From: Burkholderiaceae bacterium
GTDB lineage: Bacteria; Pseudomonadota; Gammaproteobacteria; Burkholderiales; Burkholderiaceae_C
Length of the DNA: 64,000 nt
NCBI GenBank assembly: GCA_913776825.1
Contig: CAJYPV010000008.1
Span: forward strand, 124,001 to 188,000
Direction: 5' to 3'
Part shown: positions 36,590-45,846 of the stretch, in pieces
Numbering within the stretch: position 1 is the first letter of the stretch
Layout: every line of letters starts with the position of its first letter
Notes under the pieces: generated by a model
The model's input: only the letters and a program-made list of their open reading frames with translations
What the model was told of the DNA's origin: nothing
The model's database searches: none
Program-made: the position numbers and the translations under genes

Positions 36590-37872
36590 TGATCGGTCGA
36601 CGTCCCTGGCTGTTGGGTTGTTTGGGAACGATCGGTCCCGGCGGGGCGACCGCGTGGGCCGCAGATCAGGCCCGTCAGGCCGCGCCCGCGCAGGCAGCGA
36701 CGCAGGCCGATCCAGCGCATGCGTCAGGCTCGGCGCGAGCCCCTGGTGAGCAGCCCGCGCCCGCCGCTGCGCACTCGACGGCCGCCTCGACGCCGTCGTC
36801 CCGCGCCTCGGTCTCGGATCTGCCGCTCTCCCGCGCGGCACTGCGCTTTCCCCGCGATCATGGCGCTCATCCAGAGACCCGCATCGAGTGGTGGTACGTG
36901 ACCGGCGTGCTGCGGGAGCCCGGCGCGACGCTGGACACGCCACCCGCATTCGGCTTCCAGCTCACCTTCTTCCGGCTGCGCCAGGATCTGGCGCGGCCGC
37001 TGGACAGCGCGTTCGCGCCCGACCAGTTGATGCTGGGCCATGCGGCGCTGTCCGATCTCGGCCAGGGCCGCTTGTGGCATGACCAGCGCTTGCTGCGTCG
37101 CGGCTTTGCCAAGGCCCGGACGGCCGAGGCCGACACCCGGGTGCGGCTGGCCGATTGGTCGCTGACCCGTCAGGACGGCGAGCAGGGTCGCAGTCGCTAT
37201 GCGCTGTCGCTGCGCAGCGAGCGCGCCGGCTTTGGCCTGCAATTGAGCCTGCAGGCCTCGCAAGCGCCGCTGCTGCAGGGCGATCAGGGCTGGTCGCGCA
37301 AGGGCGCGGGGCCAACCCAGGCCAGCCGCTATGTGACCGAGCCCCAATTGATCGGCTGTGGCCAGCTGACGCGCACGAACGAGCGCGTCCGCACGCTGGA
37401 AGCCCGCGCCTGGCTGGACCATGAATGGGCCAACGACATCCTCGGTCCGCGCGATGCGGCGGCCGACGCGCGCGCGGTGGGCTGGGACTGGCTGGGTCTG
37501 AACCTCAACGACGGCAGCGCCGTCACCCTGTTCCAGCTGCGTCACCGCGACGGACGCACCTTGTGGAGCGGCGGCAGTTGGCGGGATGCCGCCGGCCATC
37601 AGACCGATCTGCAGCAGCAGGTGCGCTTCGACCCGCAGGCCCATTGGGTCAGCCCGGCCAGCCAGGCCCGGTATCCGGTGCGCTGGCGGATTCACACGCC
37701 GCGCGGCGTGCTGCAGGTGCAGGCCAGTTTCGAGGCGCAGGAGATCGATGCGCGGCGGAGCACCGGCTTCCTCTACTGGGAAGGCGTGGTGCGGGTGAGC
37801 AGCGAGACCGGCGCGCTGCTCGGCTGGGGCTATCTGGAGATGACCGGCTACGCCGGCCGCGTGCCGCTGTAG
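36589..37872 (+). CDS. AttH/CrtC-like lipocalin-fold protein
   Basis: 427 aa from the ATG that overlaps the permease stop. A twin-arginine-like leader (MIGRRPWLLGCLGTIG) ends near AWA-ADQ, so it is periplasmic. The N-terminal half has the family block HPETRIEWWYVTGVL followed by FGFQLTFFRLR; RAWLDHEWANDILG and WDWLGLNLNDGSAVTLFQLR mark the second lipocalin half. Family members include carotenoid 1,2-hydratase and AttH, which travels with an ABC ATPase and FtsX permeases in Vibrio. The operon order here (ATPase, permease, AttH) fits the latter. Its ligand is unknown. Confidence 0.87.
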   Translation: MIGRRPWLLGCLGTIGPGGATAWAADQARQAAPAQAATQADPAHASGSARAPGEQPAPAAAHSTAASTPSSRASVSDLPLSRAALRFPRDHGAHPETRIEWWYVTGVLREPGATLDTPPAFGFQLTFFRLRQDLARPLDSAFAPDQLMLGHAALSDLGQGRLWHDQRLLRRGFAKARTAEADTRVRLADWSLTRQDGEQGRSRYALSLRSERAGFGLQLSLQASQAPLLQGDQGWSRKGAGPTQASRYVTEPQLIGCGQLTRTNERVRTLEARAWLDHEWANDILGPRDAAADARAVGWDWLGLNLNDGSAVTLFQLRHRDGRTLWSGGSWRDAAGHQTDLQQQVRFDPQAHWVSPASQARYPVRWRIHTPRGVLQVQASFEAQEIDARRSTGFLYWEGVVRVSSETGALLGWGYLEMTGYAGRVPL

Positions 37873-38477
37873 CGGCTGCGTCCGGACGGCGCCGGCACAT
37901 AGGCGCGCACGCAATTGCAGCCGGCGCCGCGCGCCATCGCCAGGGCCTGGCGGGCCTGCTGCAGCAACTGGTCCGCGCTTTGCTGCGGCTCACGTTTCCA
38001 GTCCTGCCAATGCGCCAGACCGAGGCTGGCGCTCAGGGGCAGCGCCTCGCCCTGCCAGCGGTAGTCCAGCTCGGCGATGCGACTGCGCAAGCGATCGGCG
38101 GCGTCCAGCGCGCCCAGCGGATCGGTGCTGGGCAGATAGGCCACCCACACGCCGCGCGGCAGGGCCATCACCCAATCGCCGCCGCGCAGTTGCTGTTGGG
38201 CCAACTGGCTCAGCCGGTCCTCCAGCGCCTGCACACACTCGTCGCCATGCTGTTGCTGCAGTCGCAGCCAGGGGTCGAGCTCGAGCAGCAGCAACACCCC
38301 CTCATGGCTGTGACGCTGGGCCCGGGCGGCCTCGCGCTGCAGCCACGCCATCAACTGCGCCTCGTCCGCAGCCGCCGCGCGCGTCGGCGCTGGTGCCGGC
38401 ACCGTTCGCCGCCACCGCTGCCTGAGCGCGTTCCACCGAGCCCGGAGGCCGGGGCCCTTGTCCGTCTCTTGCGCCAT
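37848..38477 (-). CDS. Degenerate GGDEF-domain protein
   Basis: 209 aa from the ATG with AAGGCGGG upstream; an ATG six codons earlier is possible. A single domain (about 60-200) has GGDEF-like elements: EGVLLLLELDPWLRLQQQHG, then RGGDWVMALPRG where GGDEF is expected, and LPLSASLGLAHW. The acidic residue needed for catalysis is replaced by Trp, so cyclase activity is unlikely; it may bind nucleotide or a partner. It has no membrane segment. Its 3' end overlaps the AttH-like gene by 25 bp on the other strand, and it is divergent from an intact GGDEF gene. Confidence 0.75.
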   Translation of the reverse strand: MAQETDKGPGLRARWNALRQRWRRTVPAPAPTRAAAADEAQLMAWLQREAARAQRHSHEGVLLLLELDPWLRLQQQHGDECVQALEDRLSQLAQQQLRGGDWVMALPRGVWVAYLPSTDPLGALDAADRLRSRIAELDYRWQGEALPLSASLGLAHWQDWKREPQQSADQLLQQARQALAMARGAGCNCVRAYVPAPSGRSRYSGTRPA

Positions 38478-38767
38478 GCTGATGCCCGCCTTCATCGACT
38501 GGAGCGCGCGGATCGTCCGGATGCCCGTGCATCGCCCGGATGGCCCGCATCACGGGTTTCTCGCCGCTGCCCTGTCCATCGATTGCAGCACAGGTCGCTG
38601 CGGCGCGCTGCCCCCTCGAGCGAGGGAGCCCGGGCTTCCCCTGAGCCTCGCGGCGCCGATGCAACGATCCCGGGCCGACATCGGGGACAAGCCGCCCCGG
38701 GCCCGCCGGCAGGCCCTACAGTCGTCGACTGACCCATCCACGGCCGCCCGGCGCGGTCCAGCCCGCC

Positions 38768-41014
38768 GTGCCAGTGATTTCTCCGCCCGCGCACTCCGCC
38801 GCCTCGGCTTCGGCGCCGCCCCACGGGACACCGTCACCGGCCGCCGCCTCGACCCCCTCGGCCGCGCCCTCCGCCGCTGAACCCTCGTCCGCCGCCGCGC
38901 CGGACACCCGCTGGCCCACGGGCACGACCGGGTCGTCCCGACTGCACCCACCCGCGATGCCGCCCGGCTACCAGCCGGCGAGCCGCGCGCCGATCGCCAC
39001 CTCGATGCATGCCTTCATCGGCGCCGCGCTGGTGTTGGTGCTGGGTCTGAGCGCCACGCTCTGCGGCATGCTGTGGAACCGCAACCGCCTCATCGCGGCT
39101 GCGCATCTCCGACTGGATGCGCAAATGGAGCGATTCCAGCGCGACATCTCCCAGCGCTTCATCCAGCCGGTCTACGGGCTCAAGGGCGCACGCGGCACCA
39201 TCGCCGCGCTGCAGGGCAAGATCGACCGCGCGACCTTCCGCTCCTATGTCGAATCCCGCGATCTGCCGACCGAATTCCCCGGCGTGCGCGGCTTCGGTTT
39301 TGCGCCGCTGGTGCGGCGCGACCAGCTCGATGAGTTCATCGCCAGTCAGCGCGCCGACGGCGCACCGCAATTCACGGTCCGCACCCGTGGCGACGCGCCC
39401 GATCTGTACGTCATCGCGTATGTGGAGCCGCTGTCGCAGAACTTTCCCGCCTGGGGCTTCGACCTGGGCTCGGAAACTGTCCGTCGTCGGGCCATCGAAC
39501 ATGCGATCAGGACCGGCGATGCCACCCTGTCCGCACCCGTTCCGCTGGTGCAGGACAGCCATCACGGGCCCGGTTTCCTGGCGCTGGTGCCGGTGTTTCG
39601 CGACGGCAGCGATCCGGTCGATGAAGCGCAGCGTCGGCAGGCCTTGCTGGGGATGCTGTATGCGCCGCTGGTGGCCGATGAAATTCTGGCGGGACTGAAG
39701 GATCCGCTGGCCGAGCCGATGGACTTCCGGCTGGTGGTCGACGACGGCGATGGCACCGAGGATCTGCTGCTGGACAGCCACTCCGGCATTCAACCGCTCA
39801 ATGCCAGCCCCGACTCGCTGCCCGATTTCAGCGACCGCCTGATTTCGGGCGAGCGGCGGCTGCGCATCGGGGGCCGCGACTTCCGGCTTGAGGCCGCCAA
39901 GTCGGTGGCCTATGAGCGCACCGTGATCGATGCGGCGGGCTGGGGCCTGGGTCTGAGCGGCACCGTCGCGACCGCGCTGCTGGCCTTCACCGCCTGGCTG
40001 CTGCTGGCCGGACGCGAACGCGCCCAGGCGCTGGCCGACGCCATGACCATCGACCTGCAACGGCTGGCGCTGGACCAGGAAGCGATGCTGGACAACGACC
40101 TGGTCGGCATCGCGAAGCTGCGGGATCGGCGCATCGTCTGGAAGAACCGGGCGCTGGACCGGATCTTCGGCTACGGCGCGGATGAGTTGCTGGGTCAGCC
40201 CGCGCGGCTGTTCTATCTGGACGACGCGTCCTACGCCACGATCGGCGAGCAGGCCTATCCCGCGCTGCAGGCGGGCGGTCATTTCCGCAGCGCTTTGCAA
40301 ATGCGGCGCAAGGACGGCAGCACCGTGTGGATCGACCTCAACGGGGTGGCCCTGCCCGGCGCACGCAATGAGGACCTGTCGCTGTGGCTGATGGTCGACA
40401 TCACCCAGAGCAAGGCCTATGAGCAGGCCGTCGAACAGGCGGCGTTCCACGATGCCTTGACCGGCCTGCCCAACCGCATCCTGCTTGGCGACCGGCTGCA
40501 ACACACCCTGGCCGCGGCACGCCGACATGAGCACGGACTGGCCGTCGCCTATCTGGACCTGGACGGCTTCAAGGCGATCAACGACACCCACGGCCATGAT
40601 GCGGGCGATGAGGTGCTCAAGGCGGTCGCGCAACGGCTGACCGACGGGATTCGCGCGTCCGACACGGCCGCGCGACTGGGCGGCGACGAGTTCGTGCTGG
40701 TGCTGTCGCCCGTCAGCGGGCTGGCGGAGACTCAACCGATCCTGGAGCGGGTGCTGCGGGCGGTGATGGCGCCGATCCGCTTGAGCAGCGGCGTGACGGT
40801 GCAGGTGGGCAGCAGCATCGGCGTCGCGCACTTCCCGACCGATGGCGAGGAGGCCGACGCGCTGATGAGCCTGGCCGATCAGGCGATGTACGAAAGCAAG
40901 CGAGGCGGCCGCTGCCGGATCCGCCTGCTGGCGGGCAGCCAGGCGCCGGTCATCGTCGATCTGAAGGCCGACGCCATGACGGCCGGCATGCCGACGCCGC
41001 CTGGACTACAGTGA
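38768..41014 (+). CDS. CHASE-PAS-GGDEF diguanylate cyclase
   Basis: 748 aa from a GTG; the first 60 residues are Pro/Ala/Ser-rich, so the ATG at 38957 is an alternative start. A membrane helix (about 80-105), a periplasmic CHASE domain (about 110-380) and a second helix (about 395-415) form the sensor. PAS (about 430-550, IFGYGADELLGQ) and GGDEF (about 565-730) follow. The active site LGGDEF (638-642) and an inhibitory RASD five residues before it are intact, so product-inhibited c-di-GMP synthesis is expected. The PAS part is closely similar to that of the protein encoded at the right edge of the window. Confidence 0.9.
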   Translation: MPVISPPAHSAASASAPPHGTPSPAAASTPSAAPSAAEPSSAAAPDTRWPTGTTGSSRLHPPAMPPGYQPASRAPIATSMHAFIGAALVLVLGLSATLCGMLWNRNRLIAAAHLRLDAQMERFQRDISQRFIQPVYGLKGARGTIAALQGKIDRATFRSYVESRDLPTEFPGVRGFGFAPLVRRDQLDEFIASQRADGAPQFTVRTRGDAPDLYVIAYVEPLSQNFPAWGFDLGSETVRRRAIEHAIRTGDATLSAPVPLVQDSHHGPGFLALVPVFRDGSDPVDEAQRRQALLGMLYAPLVADEILAGLKDPLAEPMDFRLVVDDGDGTEDLLLDSHSGIQPLNASPDSLPDFSDRLISGERRLRIGGRDFRLEAAKSVAYERTVIDAAGWGLGLSGTVATALLAFTAWLLLAGRERAQALADAMTIDLQRLALDQEAMLDNDLVGIAKLRDRRIVWKNRALDRIFGYGADELLGQPARLFYLDDASYATIGEQAYPALQAGGHFRSALQMRRKDGSTVWIDLNGVALPGARNEDLSLWLMVDITQSKAYEQAVEQAAFHDALTGLPNRILLGDRLQHTLAAARRHEHGLAVAYLDLDGFKAINDTHGHDAGDEVLKAVAQRLTDGIRASDTAARLGGDEFVLVLSPVSGLAETQPILERVLRAVMAPIRLSSGVTVQVGSSIGVAHFPTDGEEADALMSLADQAMYESKRGGRCRIRLLAGSQAPVIVDLKADAMTAGMPTPPGLQ

Positions 41015-41018
41015 GCCG

Positions 41019-41576
41019 ATGACCCAACTCCTCACGCCCCGCCTGCGACTGGAACCTTTCCAGGACGCGCATCTGCCTGGCTTGCATGCGATGAACAGCG
41101 ATCCCGCCGTCATGCGCTACATCACCGGGCGCCCGGAAACGATGGCGGAGACCCAGACCTTCATCGATCGGGTCAAGGCGCGCTGGGCGGAATGGGGCTA
41201 TTCCTGGTGGGCCTTCATCGAGCGCGACAGCGGCGAATTGGTCGGCGCCGGCTGCATCCAGCATCTGGGTCGGGATCGCGCACTGCCGCATGAAATCGGC
41301 TGGCGGCTGCGTCAGGACCGTTGGGGCCGGGGCTACGGCTCAGAAGCGGCGCGCGGCATGGCCCGATTCGCCTTCGAGGACTTGAAGGCGCCGCAGCTCG
41401 TGGCGGTCTGCGATCCGGACAACCTGGATTCCGCCAAGGTCATGCAGCGCCTGGGCATGCGCTACCGCGGCGTGGAGCACTGGTACGACATGGATTGCGC
41501 CGTCTACGGCTTCACCGCGGACGAATGGCGCGAAGCGCAGCGCGCTCAGCCGGGCGCCAGCGCGCCAGGCACGTGA
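41019..41576 (+). CDS. GNAT-family N-acetyltransferase (RimJ/RimL-like)
   Basis: 185 aa. The opening LLTPRLRLEPFQDAHLPGL and the acetyl-CoA-binding segment RQDRWGRGYGSEAARG are typical of the RimJ/RimL branch. LVAVCDPDNLDSAKVMQRLGM matches motif B. It begins 4 bp after the diguanylate cyclase stop, but any functional link is unclear. Substrate unknown; could be a protein N terminus or a small amine. Confidence 0.9.
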   Translation: MTQLLTPRLRLEPFQDAHLPGLHAMNSDPAVMRYITGRPETMAETQTFIDRVKARWAEWGYSWWAFIERDSGELVGAGCIQHLGRDRALPHEIGWRLRQDRWGRGYGSEAARGMARFAFEDLKAPQLVAVCDPDNLDSAKVMQRLGMRYRGVEHWYDMDCAVYGFTADEWREAQRAQPGASAPGT

Positions 41577-41610
41577 GGCGCCGCAGCGGGCCGGGCGGCC
41601 CGTCGCCTCA
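41574..41610. terminator. Nested inverted repeat between convergent genes
   Basis: TGAGGCG (41574-41580) pairs with CGCCTCA (41604-41610), and inside it CGGGCC pairs with GGCCCG. It spans the gap between the convergent GNAT and marC-like genes. There is no U tract, so termination in either direction is only probable. Confidence 0.45.
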
Positions 41611-42210
41611 CAGGCCGCCGATGAAGTAGCGCTTCAGGCCGGCCAGGATCATTTCCACGGCGATGGCGGTCAGCACCAGACCCATCAGCTTTTCCAGCGC
41701 GGACACCACCGAATCGCCCAGCAGCTTGCGGATGCGATCGGCCAGGATGAGCGCCAGGAAGGAAATCAGCATCGCGGTGAACAGCGCGCCGATCCATTCC
41801 GCAATCCGGTCCGGCTGACGCGAGGCCAGCAGCAGCACCGTGGCCATGGCCGAGGGGCCGGCCAGCAGCGGCACCGCCAGCGGGAAGATGAAGGGTTCGC
41901 GGCCGGTGTCGACGCCGTAAGCGGATTCGCCGGCATGGCTGAAGATCATGCGGATCGCGATGATGATCAGGATCACCCCGCCCGCGACCTCCAGCGAGCG
42001 CTCGGACAGGTGCATCAGCCGCAGGAAGCCTTCACCCAGAAACATGAAGGCCAACAGCACGCTGAAGGCGATGCTCACTTCCCGCAGCGCGACCCGAAGG
42101 CGGCGCTCGCGCGGCACCGCACGCATGATCGGGATGAAGATCGGCAGGCTGCCCAGCGGGTCCAGCACCAGCAACAACAGAATGAGCGCGGAGAGAAAAC
42201 TGTGGTCCAT
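41608..42210 (-). CDS. MarC-family (UPF0056) membrane protein
   Basis: 200 aa with six membrane segments. Characteristic stretches are LLLVLDPLGSLPIFIPIM, VAGGVILIIIAIRMIF and FPLAVPLLAGPSAMATVLLL. Family members are inner-membrane proteins of unknown function; the former link to multiple antibiotic resistance is not supported. It converges on the GNAT gene and is divergent from the Lrp/AsnC regulator across a 116-bp gap. Confidence 0.93.
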   Translation of the reverse strand: MDHSFLSALILLLLVLDPLGSLPIFIPIMRAVPRERRLRVALREVSIAFSVLLAFMFLGEGFLRLMHLSERSLEVAGGVILIIIAIRMIFSHAGESAYGVDTGREPFIFPLAVPLLAGPSAMATVLLLASRQPDRIAEWIGALFTAMLISFLALILADRIRKLLGDSVVSALEKLMGLVLTAIAVEMILAGLKRYFIGGL

Positions 42211-42326
42211 GGCCGCAATTGTCCGCGAAGCGAGCAGGTTGGCACCGGCCGTGACGCCACTCGATGCACGGTTTGTGCGCTTCAGTTCCTAGAATGCGCG
42301 AAAAATCGCCGCCAACTTCCGCCTTC

Positions 42327-42800
42327 ATGAACGACAAGACCACGCTGGACGCCATCGACCGCAAGATTCTCGAGCTGCTGCAGCGCGATGGCCGGATGTC
42401 CAATGTGGACCTGGCCAGCCAGGTCCATCTGTCCGCCCCGCAGTGCTTTCGCCGGGTGCGGGCGCTGGAAGAGCGCGGCGTGTTGCGCGGCTACCGGGCG
42501 GATGTGGCGCCGCAGGCGCTGGGGCTGGGCGTGACGGCCTATGTCAGCCTCAACATCACCGCAGCAGCCTTCGCGCGGGTGAGGAGCATCGAAGCGCTGA
42601 TCCGCGACTTCCCCGAGATCCTCGAGTGCCACACCGTCTCCGGCGATTGCGACTATCTGCTGAAGGTGGTCGCGCGCGATCTCAAGGCGCTGTCCACCTT
42701 CCTGACCGATCGCCTGATGCAGCTGGACGGCGTGGCGGATGTGCGCTCGATGATCTGCCTGGAAGAGATCAAGCCGCCGGCGGGGTTGCCGGTGTCCTGA
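42327..42800 (+). CDS. Lrp/AsnC-family transcriptional regulator
   Basis: 157 aa from the ATG opening NDKTTLDAIDRKILELLQ; an in-frame start 21 codons upstream gives atypical sequence. The N-terminal helix-turn-helix (MSNVDLASQVHLSAPQCFRR) and the C-terminal RAM ligand-binding domain (VSGDCDYLLKVVARDL) are complete. Such regulators form octamers that sense amino acids. The divergent marC-like gene is an obvious but unproven target. Its 3' end overlaps the large orphan gene on the other strand by 32 bp. Confidence 0.94.
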   Translation: MNDKTTLDAIDRKILELLQRDGRMSNVDLASQVHLSAPQCFRRVRALEERGVLRGYRADVAPQALGLGVTAYVSLNITAAAFARVRSIEALIRDFPEILECHTVSGDCDYLLKVVARDLKALSTFLTDRLMQLDGVADVRSMICLEEIKPPAGLPVS

Positions 42801-45735
42801 CGGCCGCAGCCGCACGACCTGCGCCAGCGGTACCGCCCATCGCGCCGGTCTTGGCGGACTTGTTGGGCGCGAGGCCCTTGGCGCGCCAGTCCTCCAGCCC
42901 GTCCAGCAGCGTGCGCTCGGAGAGCATGACATCGATGGCCATGTCACGCAGCGCGGGGCCGAAGCTGGCGAAGGAATCGCTGTGGCTGCTCATCATCCGG
43001 CTTTCTTCCTGGAGCGCGGCCATGCGGCCCTTGTTGCTGCCCAGCCGTTCAAAGAGCCGATTCGCCTGCGCCGGACTGAGCTGCGACAGGCTGGCGGCCA
43101 CCTGCGTCTGCATGACCTGGCGGATGGCGGCCTCGCCGTGGGTCGCCTTTTCCTCGGCGCTCGCCTGCGCCGCATGCGCCAGGCGCATCTCGGTCACATG
43201 CGGCCGCACATGAGCCAGCACCAGATCCTTGAAATCTTCGGGCTTGCGTCCCCGCATCCGGTCGGTCAGCGCCTTGCGCAAGCTGCTGGGTTCGGACATC
43301 TGGGTGAGCATCTGGCTCAGCGACTGGCCCAGCAAGGCGCCTTTGGCCGTGCCCGGCGCCCAGCGCCTTTCGACCAGTTCCTGCGCGCTGGACGCCGTGC
43401 TCGATGACTTCTTGCCCGGGCCATTGACGGCGTCGTCGTAGCTCGGAAGCGACTGCGCGCGCGACAGATCGGCGCTGCGGTCGGCGCTGCCGCTGCGCTG
43501 CGGCGCCGGTGCGCTGGTGGCTGCGGGCTTCTCGTCCGCGGCCAGCGGCGGCGCCGAAGGCTGCGCTGCAGGGCTGTCCACCAACCCCTTGCCCGATCGG
43601 ACACTGGGTTTCTCGGCGGCCACGTTCTGAGCGGGAGCGGCTGGGCGTGCGGTGCCCGGAGCGCGCGACACGCTGGCCTGTACCGCCTGGACGAACGGCA
43701 ACGGGGCGGCATCCATCATGTCGAGCTCCACATCCCGCTTCGCCGGGGCCGCAGCGACCGGCGCCGCAGGCGGCTGCGGCTTGGCAGCGCGCGGGGCTGC
43801 GGCCGCAGGCGCAGGTTGCGAACGCTTGCCCAGCGCTCGCCGATCCGGCGACGCGGCCGGTCGCGAGGGCGGTGAGGCGGGCCGCCGTGGCGGCTGGCTG
43901 CGGCCTGCGGGCGGCTGTGAAGGCGGCGCCTGGACGGGCGCCTTGGGGGTGTCGGGACTGATGGTCGCCGACGAGGGCGACGCATTGGATGAGCCGCCGG
44001 CCGACGGCGGCTGTGCCGGCCGCGCCGCTGGCCGCTTCGGCGGCGTGTTCTCCGGCGGCGGAGGCGCTGGGCGGCGCGGCACCATCTTCGTCGTCGTGGT
44101 GTGGTGGTGGTGTTCGGTGGTAGTCGATCGCTGCTCGGCCGGCCGAGCAGCGGGCGGAGGCGCAGCGGGCGCCGGCGACGCATTCTTGGCGGTGCCAAGG
44201 TCAGCGGGCGCGGCCTTCGCGGCGGCGTCTGCGGGCGGCGGTGCAGCCGGAGCCGGCGTCGGCGTCGGCGTTGGCGTCGGCGTTAACGGGCGCGGCGCCG
44301 GGACGGTCGCCGACGTCGCAGGATTGGACGCGGTCGGGGCGGCGCGCTCCGGCGTGCGGCGCTCGGGCGGTGGTGGCGGGGTTTTCTTCCCAGCGGCACG
44401 GGGCGGTGGCGGCACGGGCGGAGCAGCGGGGGTGGCCGTCGGCGAAGCGGCCGTGGCACGCGGCGACCCGGATGGCGCCGCTCGCGACGCCGAGGCATCG
44501 AGCGGCTTCCCGTCCGCATCGAGTTCCACGATGGTCAGGCCGGTGCGCGGGGCGGGCGTCGCCGAGGCGGCGAACCGGCTGGGTCCAGCCGGCGCAGACG
44601 TGCCCATCGGCGTGGGCATGCCACCACCACCGCCGCCAGGCGGGCGAGCGCCTCCTCGCCGACCCGCGACCGCATCGAGGGGCCCTGGCCCCGGGGCGCC
44701 CGACGAGAAGGCCTGGGCGCCCGGCGTGGCCGGTCCGCCCTGCCCCATGTGCGCCGATGCGAAACGCTGCTGACGTGCATGCAGATAGTCCAGACACTGT
44801 TCTTGAGTCTGGCGTTGGGCCGCATCGAAGCGCGCACCGAACGGCTGTCCGCCGCCCATGAAGTTGTTCATCCGGTGGCTCATGGCCGGACGATCCAGCC
44901 AGTCGTGGAGCTGTCGCTGGGCGCCCGGGGATTCAGCGAAGCCGGGATGACTGGACAGCATCCCGCGCGTGCGTTGCCCCCACATCAGTTCCCGCATCAG
45001 GCCCAGTCCCATGAGCGAGGTGCCGAAACCGCCGGCGCCCGCCACCGCCAGGCCCGCCGGCTGGTTGCTGCACGCCTGCTGGAACAAGCTGCGACGCGCA
45101 TGCGCCAACTGAGCCATGAAGCTGGCCGGCGTGCCCGAGACATCGGCCTCATGCAACTTGACGCTATGGGTGGCCGAAAAGCCATTGGACGCTTGCAGGT
45201 CGAAACACAGATGACGCTGCGAACCGCGTGTTTCCAGCCAGGCCACGCCGTAGGTATTGCCCGAACGGAACTCGGTCGGCGTGCCATCGGGATGGAGGTG
45301 GCTGATCATGTCGTTGGGTCGGCCGATGTGGCTGTCCCGCAGCAGCGTCACATCGCTGGTCTGCTGCTGATGCAGCGACGACAGGAAGCTCAGGGCCTGG
45401 GCCTGCACCGCCGGCGCGTTGCCGGCGGGCGGAGCGGTGGTGAGCATGGGCGGCGGCAGGCCGGCCGGCGCACCCCAGTCGCCATGGAAATTCATCGCAT
45501 GCGCCAAGCTCGTCAGGCCGGGCTGGGCGAAACCGTAGCGTTCGTGCAGCGGCAACAGCGCCGGCATTGCCTGTGGCGCGAACCCCTCATGGCCCACCAC
45601 GAAACCCGGCATCGCGCCGCCGCCGTGAGCGCCAGGGCCGATCGGCATCCCGGGCGCGCCCAACGGGGAGGCGTGGGGGAATGGGGGGCCGAAGCTGGAG
45701 GACGGGAAGGTGGAGTGCGTTGCGGGGTAGGCCAT
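42769..45735 (-). CDS. Large proline/alanine-rich orphan protein, effector-like
   Basis: 988 aa, no recognised family. Residues 1-340 are a globular region with Met/Pro/Gly-rich start (FPSSSFGPPFPHASPLG) and blocks SGNTYGVAWLETRGSQRHLC and RMNNFMGGGQPFGARF. Residues about 345-790 are a low-complexity Pro/Ala/Ser/Lys linker. The C terminus (about 800-965) is helical and contains AIRQVMQTQVAASLSQLSP. There is no signal peptide or membrane helix. A modular, Pro-linked architecture without homologs is common in type III or VI effectors, but no secretion genes are in the window. The C-terminal segment aligns with the orphan at 51054-53327. Confidence 0.7.
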   Translation of the reverse strand: MAYPATHSTFPSSSFGPPFPHASPLGAPGMPIGPGAHGGGAMPGFVVGHEGFAPQAMPALLPLHERYGFAQPGLTSLAHAMNFHGDWGAPAGLPPPMLTTAPPAGNAPAVQAQALSFLSSLHQQQTSDVTLLRDSHIGRPNDMISHLHPDGTPTEFRSGNTYGVAWLETRGSQRHLCFDLQASNGFSATHSVKLHEADVSGTPASFMAQLAHARRSLFQQACSNQPAGLAVAGAGGFGTSLMGLGLMRELMWGQRTRGMLSSHPGFAESPGAQRQLHDWLDRPAMSHRMNNFMGGGQPFGARFDAAQRQTQEQCLDYLHARQQRFASAHMGQGGPATPGAQAFSSGAPGPGPLDAVAGRRGGARPPGGGGGGMPTPMGTSAPAGPSRFAASATPAPRTGLTIVELDADGKPLDASASRAAPSGSPRATAASPTATPAAPPVPPPPRAAGKKTPPPPPERRTPERAAPTASNPATSATVPAPRPLTPTPTPTPTPAPAAPPPADAAAKAAPADLGTAKNASPAPAAPPPAARPAEQRSTTTEHHHHTTTTKMVPRRPAPPPPENTPPKRPAARPAQPPSAGGSSNASPSSATISPDTPKAPVQAPPSQPPAGRSQPPRRPASPPSRPAASPDRRALGKRSQPAPAAAAPRAAKPQPPAAPVAAAPAKRDVELDMMDAAPLPFVQAVQASVSRAPGTARPAAPAQNVAAEKPSVRSGKGLVDSPAAQPSAPPLAADEKPAATSAPAPQRSGSADRSADLSRAQSLPSYDDAVNGPGKKSSSTASSAQELVERRWAPGTAKGALLGQSLSQMLTQMSEPSSLRKALTDRMRGRKPEDFKDLVLAHVRPHVTEMRLAHAAQASAEEKATHGEAAIRQVMQTQVAASLSQLSPAQANRLFERLGSNKGRMAALQEESRMMSSHSDSFASFGPALRDMAIDVMLSERTLLDGLEDWRAKGLAPNKSAKTGAMGGTAGAGRAAAAVRTPATPPAA

Positions 45736-45846
45736 GATCCGATACCGACAAGGATGTGGCGTCTTGGTGAAGGCCCCGGATCGCGCGGTTCAACCCGGCA
45801 AGCCGTCGGTCGCCGGGGGGTTCCCGGCGTCATGGATCGAGAGGGG

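Noticed and set aside
43652..44773. 373-codon Gly/Ala-rich plus-strand frame
   Set aside because: It is antisense to the Pro/Ala linker of the 988-aa orphan, which naturally yields Gly/Ala-rich complement sequence.
45811..45829. Terminator for xerD (CGCCGGG/CCCGGCG hairpin)
   Set aside because: It lies upstream of the xerD stop side only by a few bases on the wrong flank for a clean call and has no T tract; kept as an unassigned hairpin.
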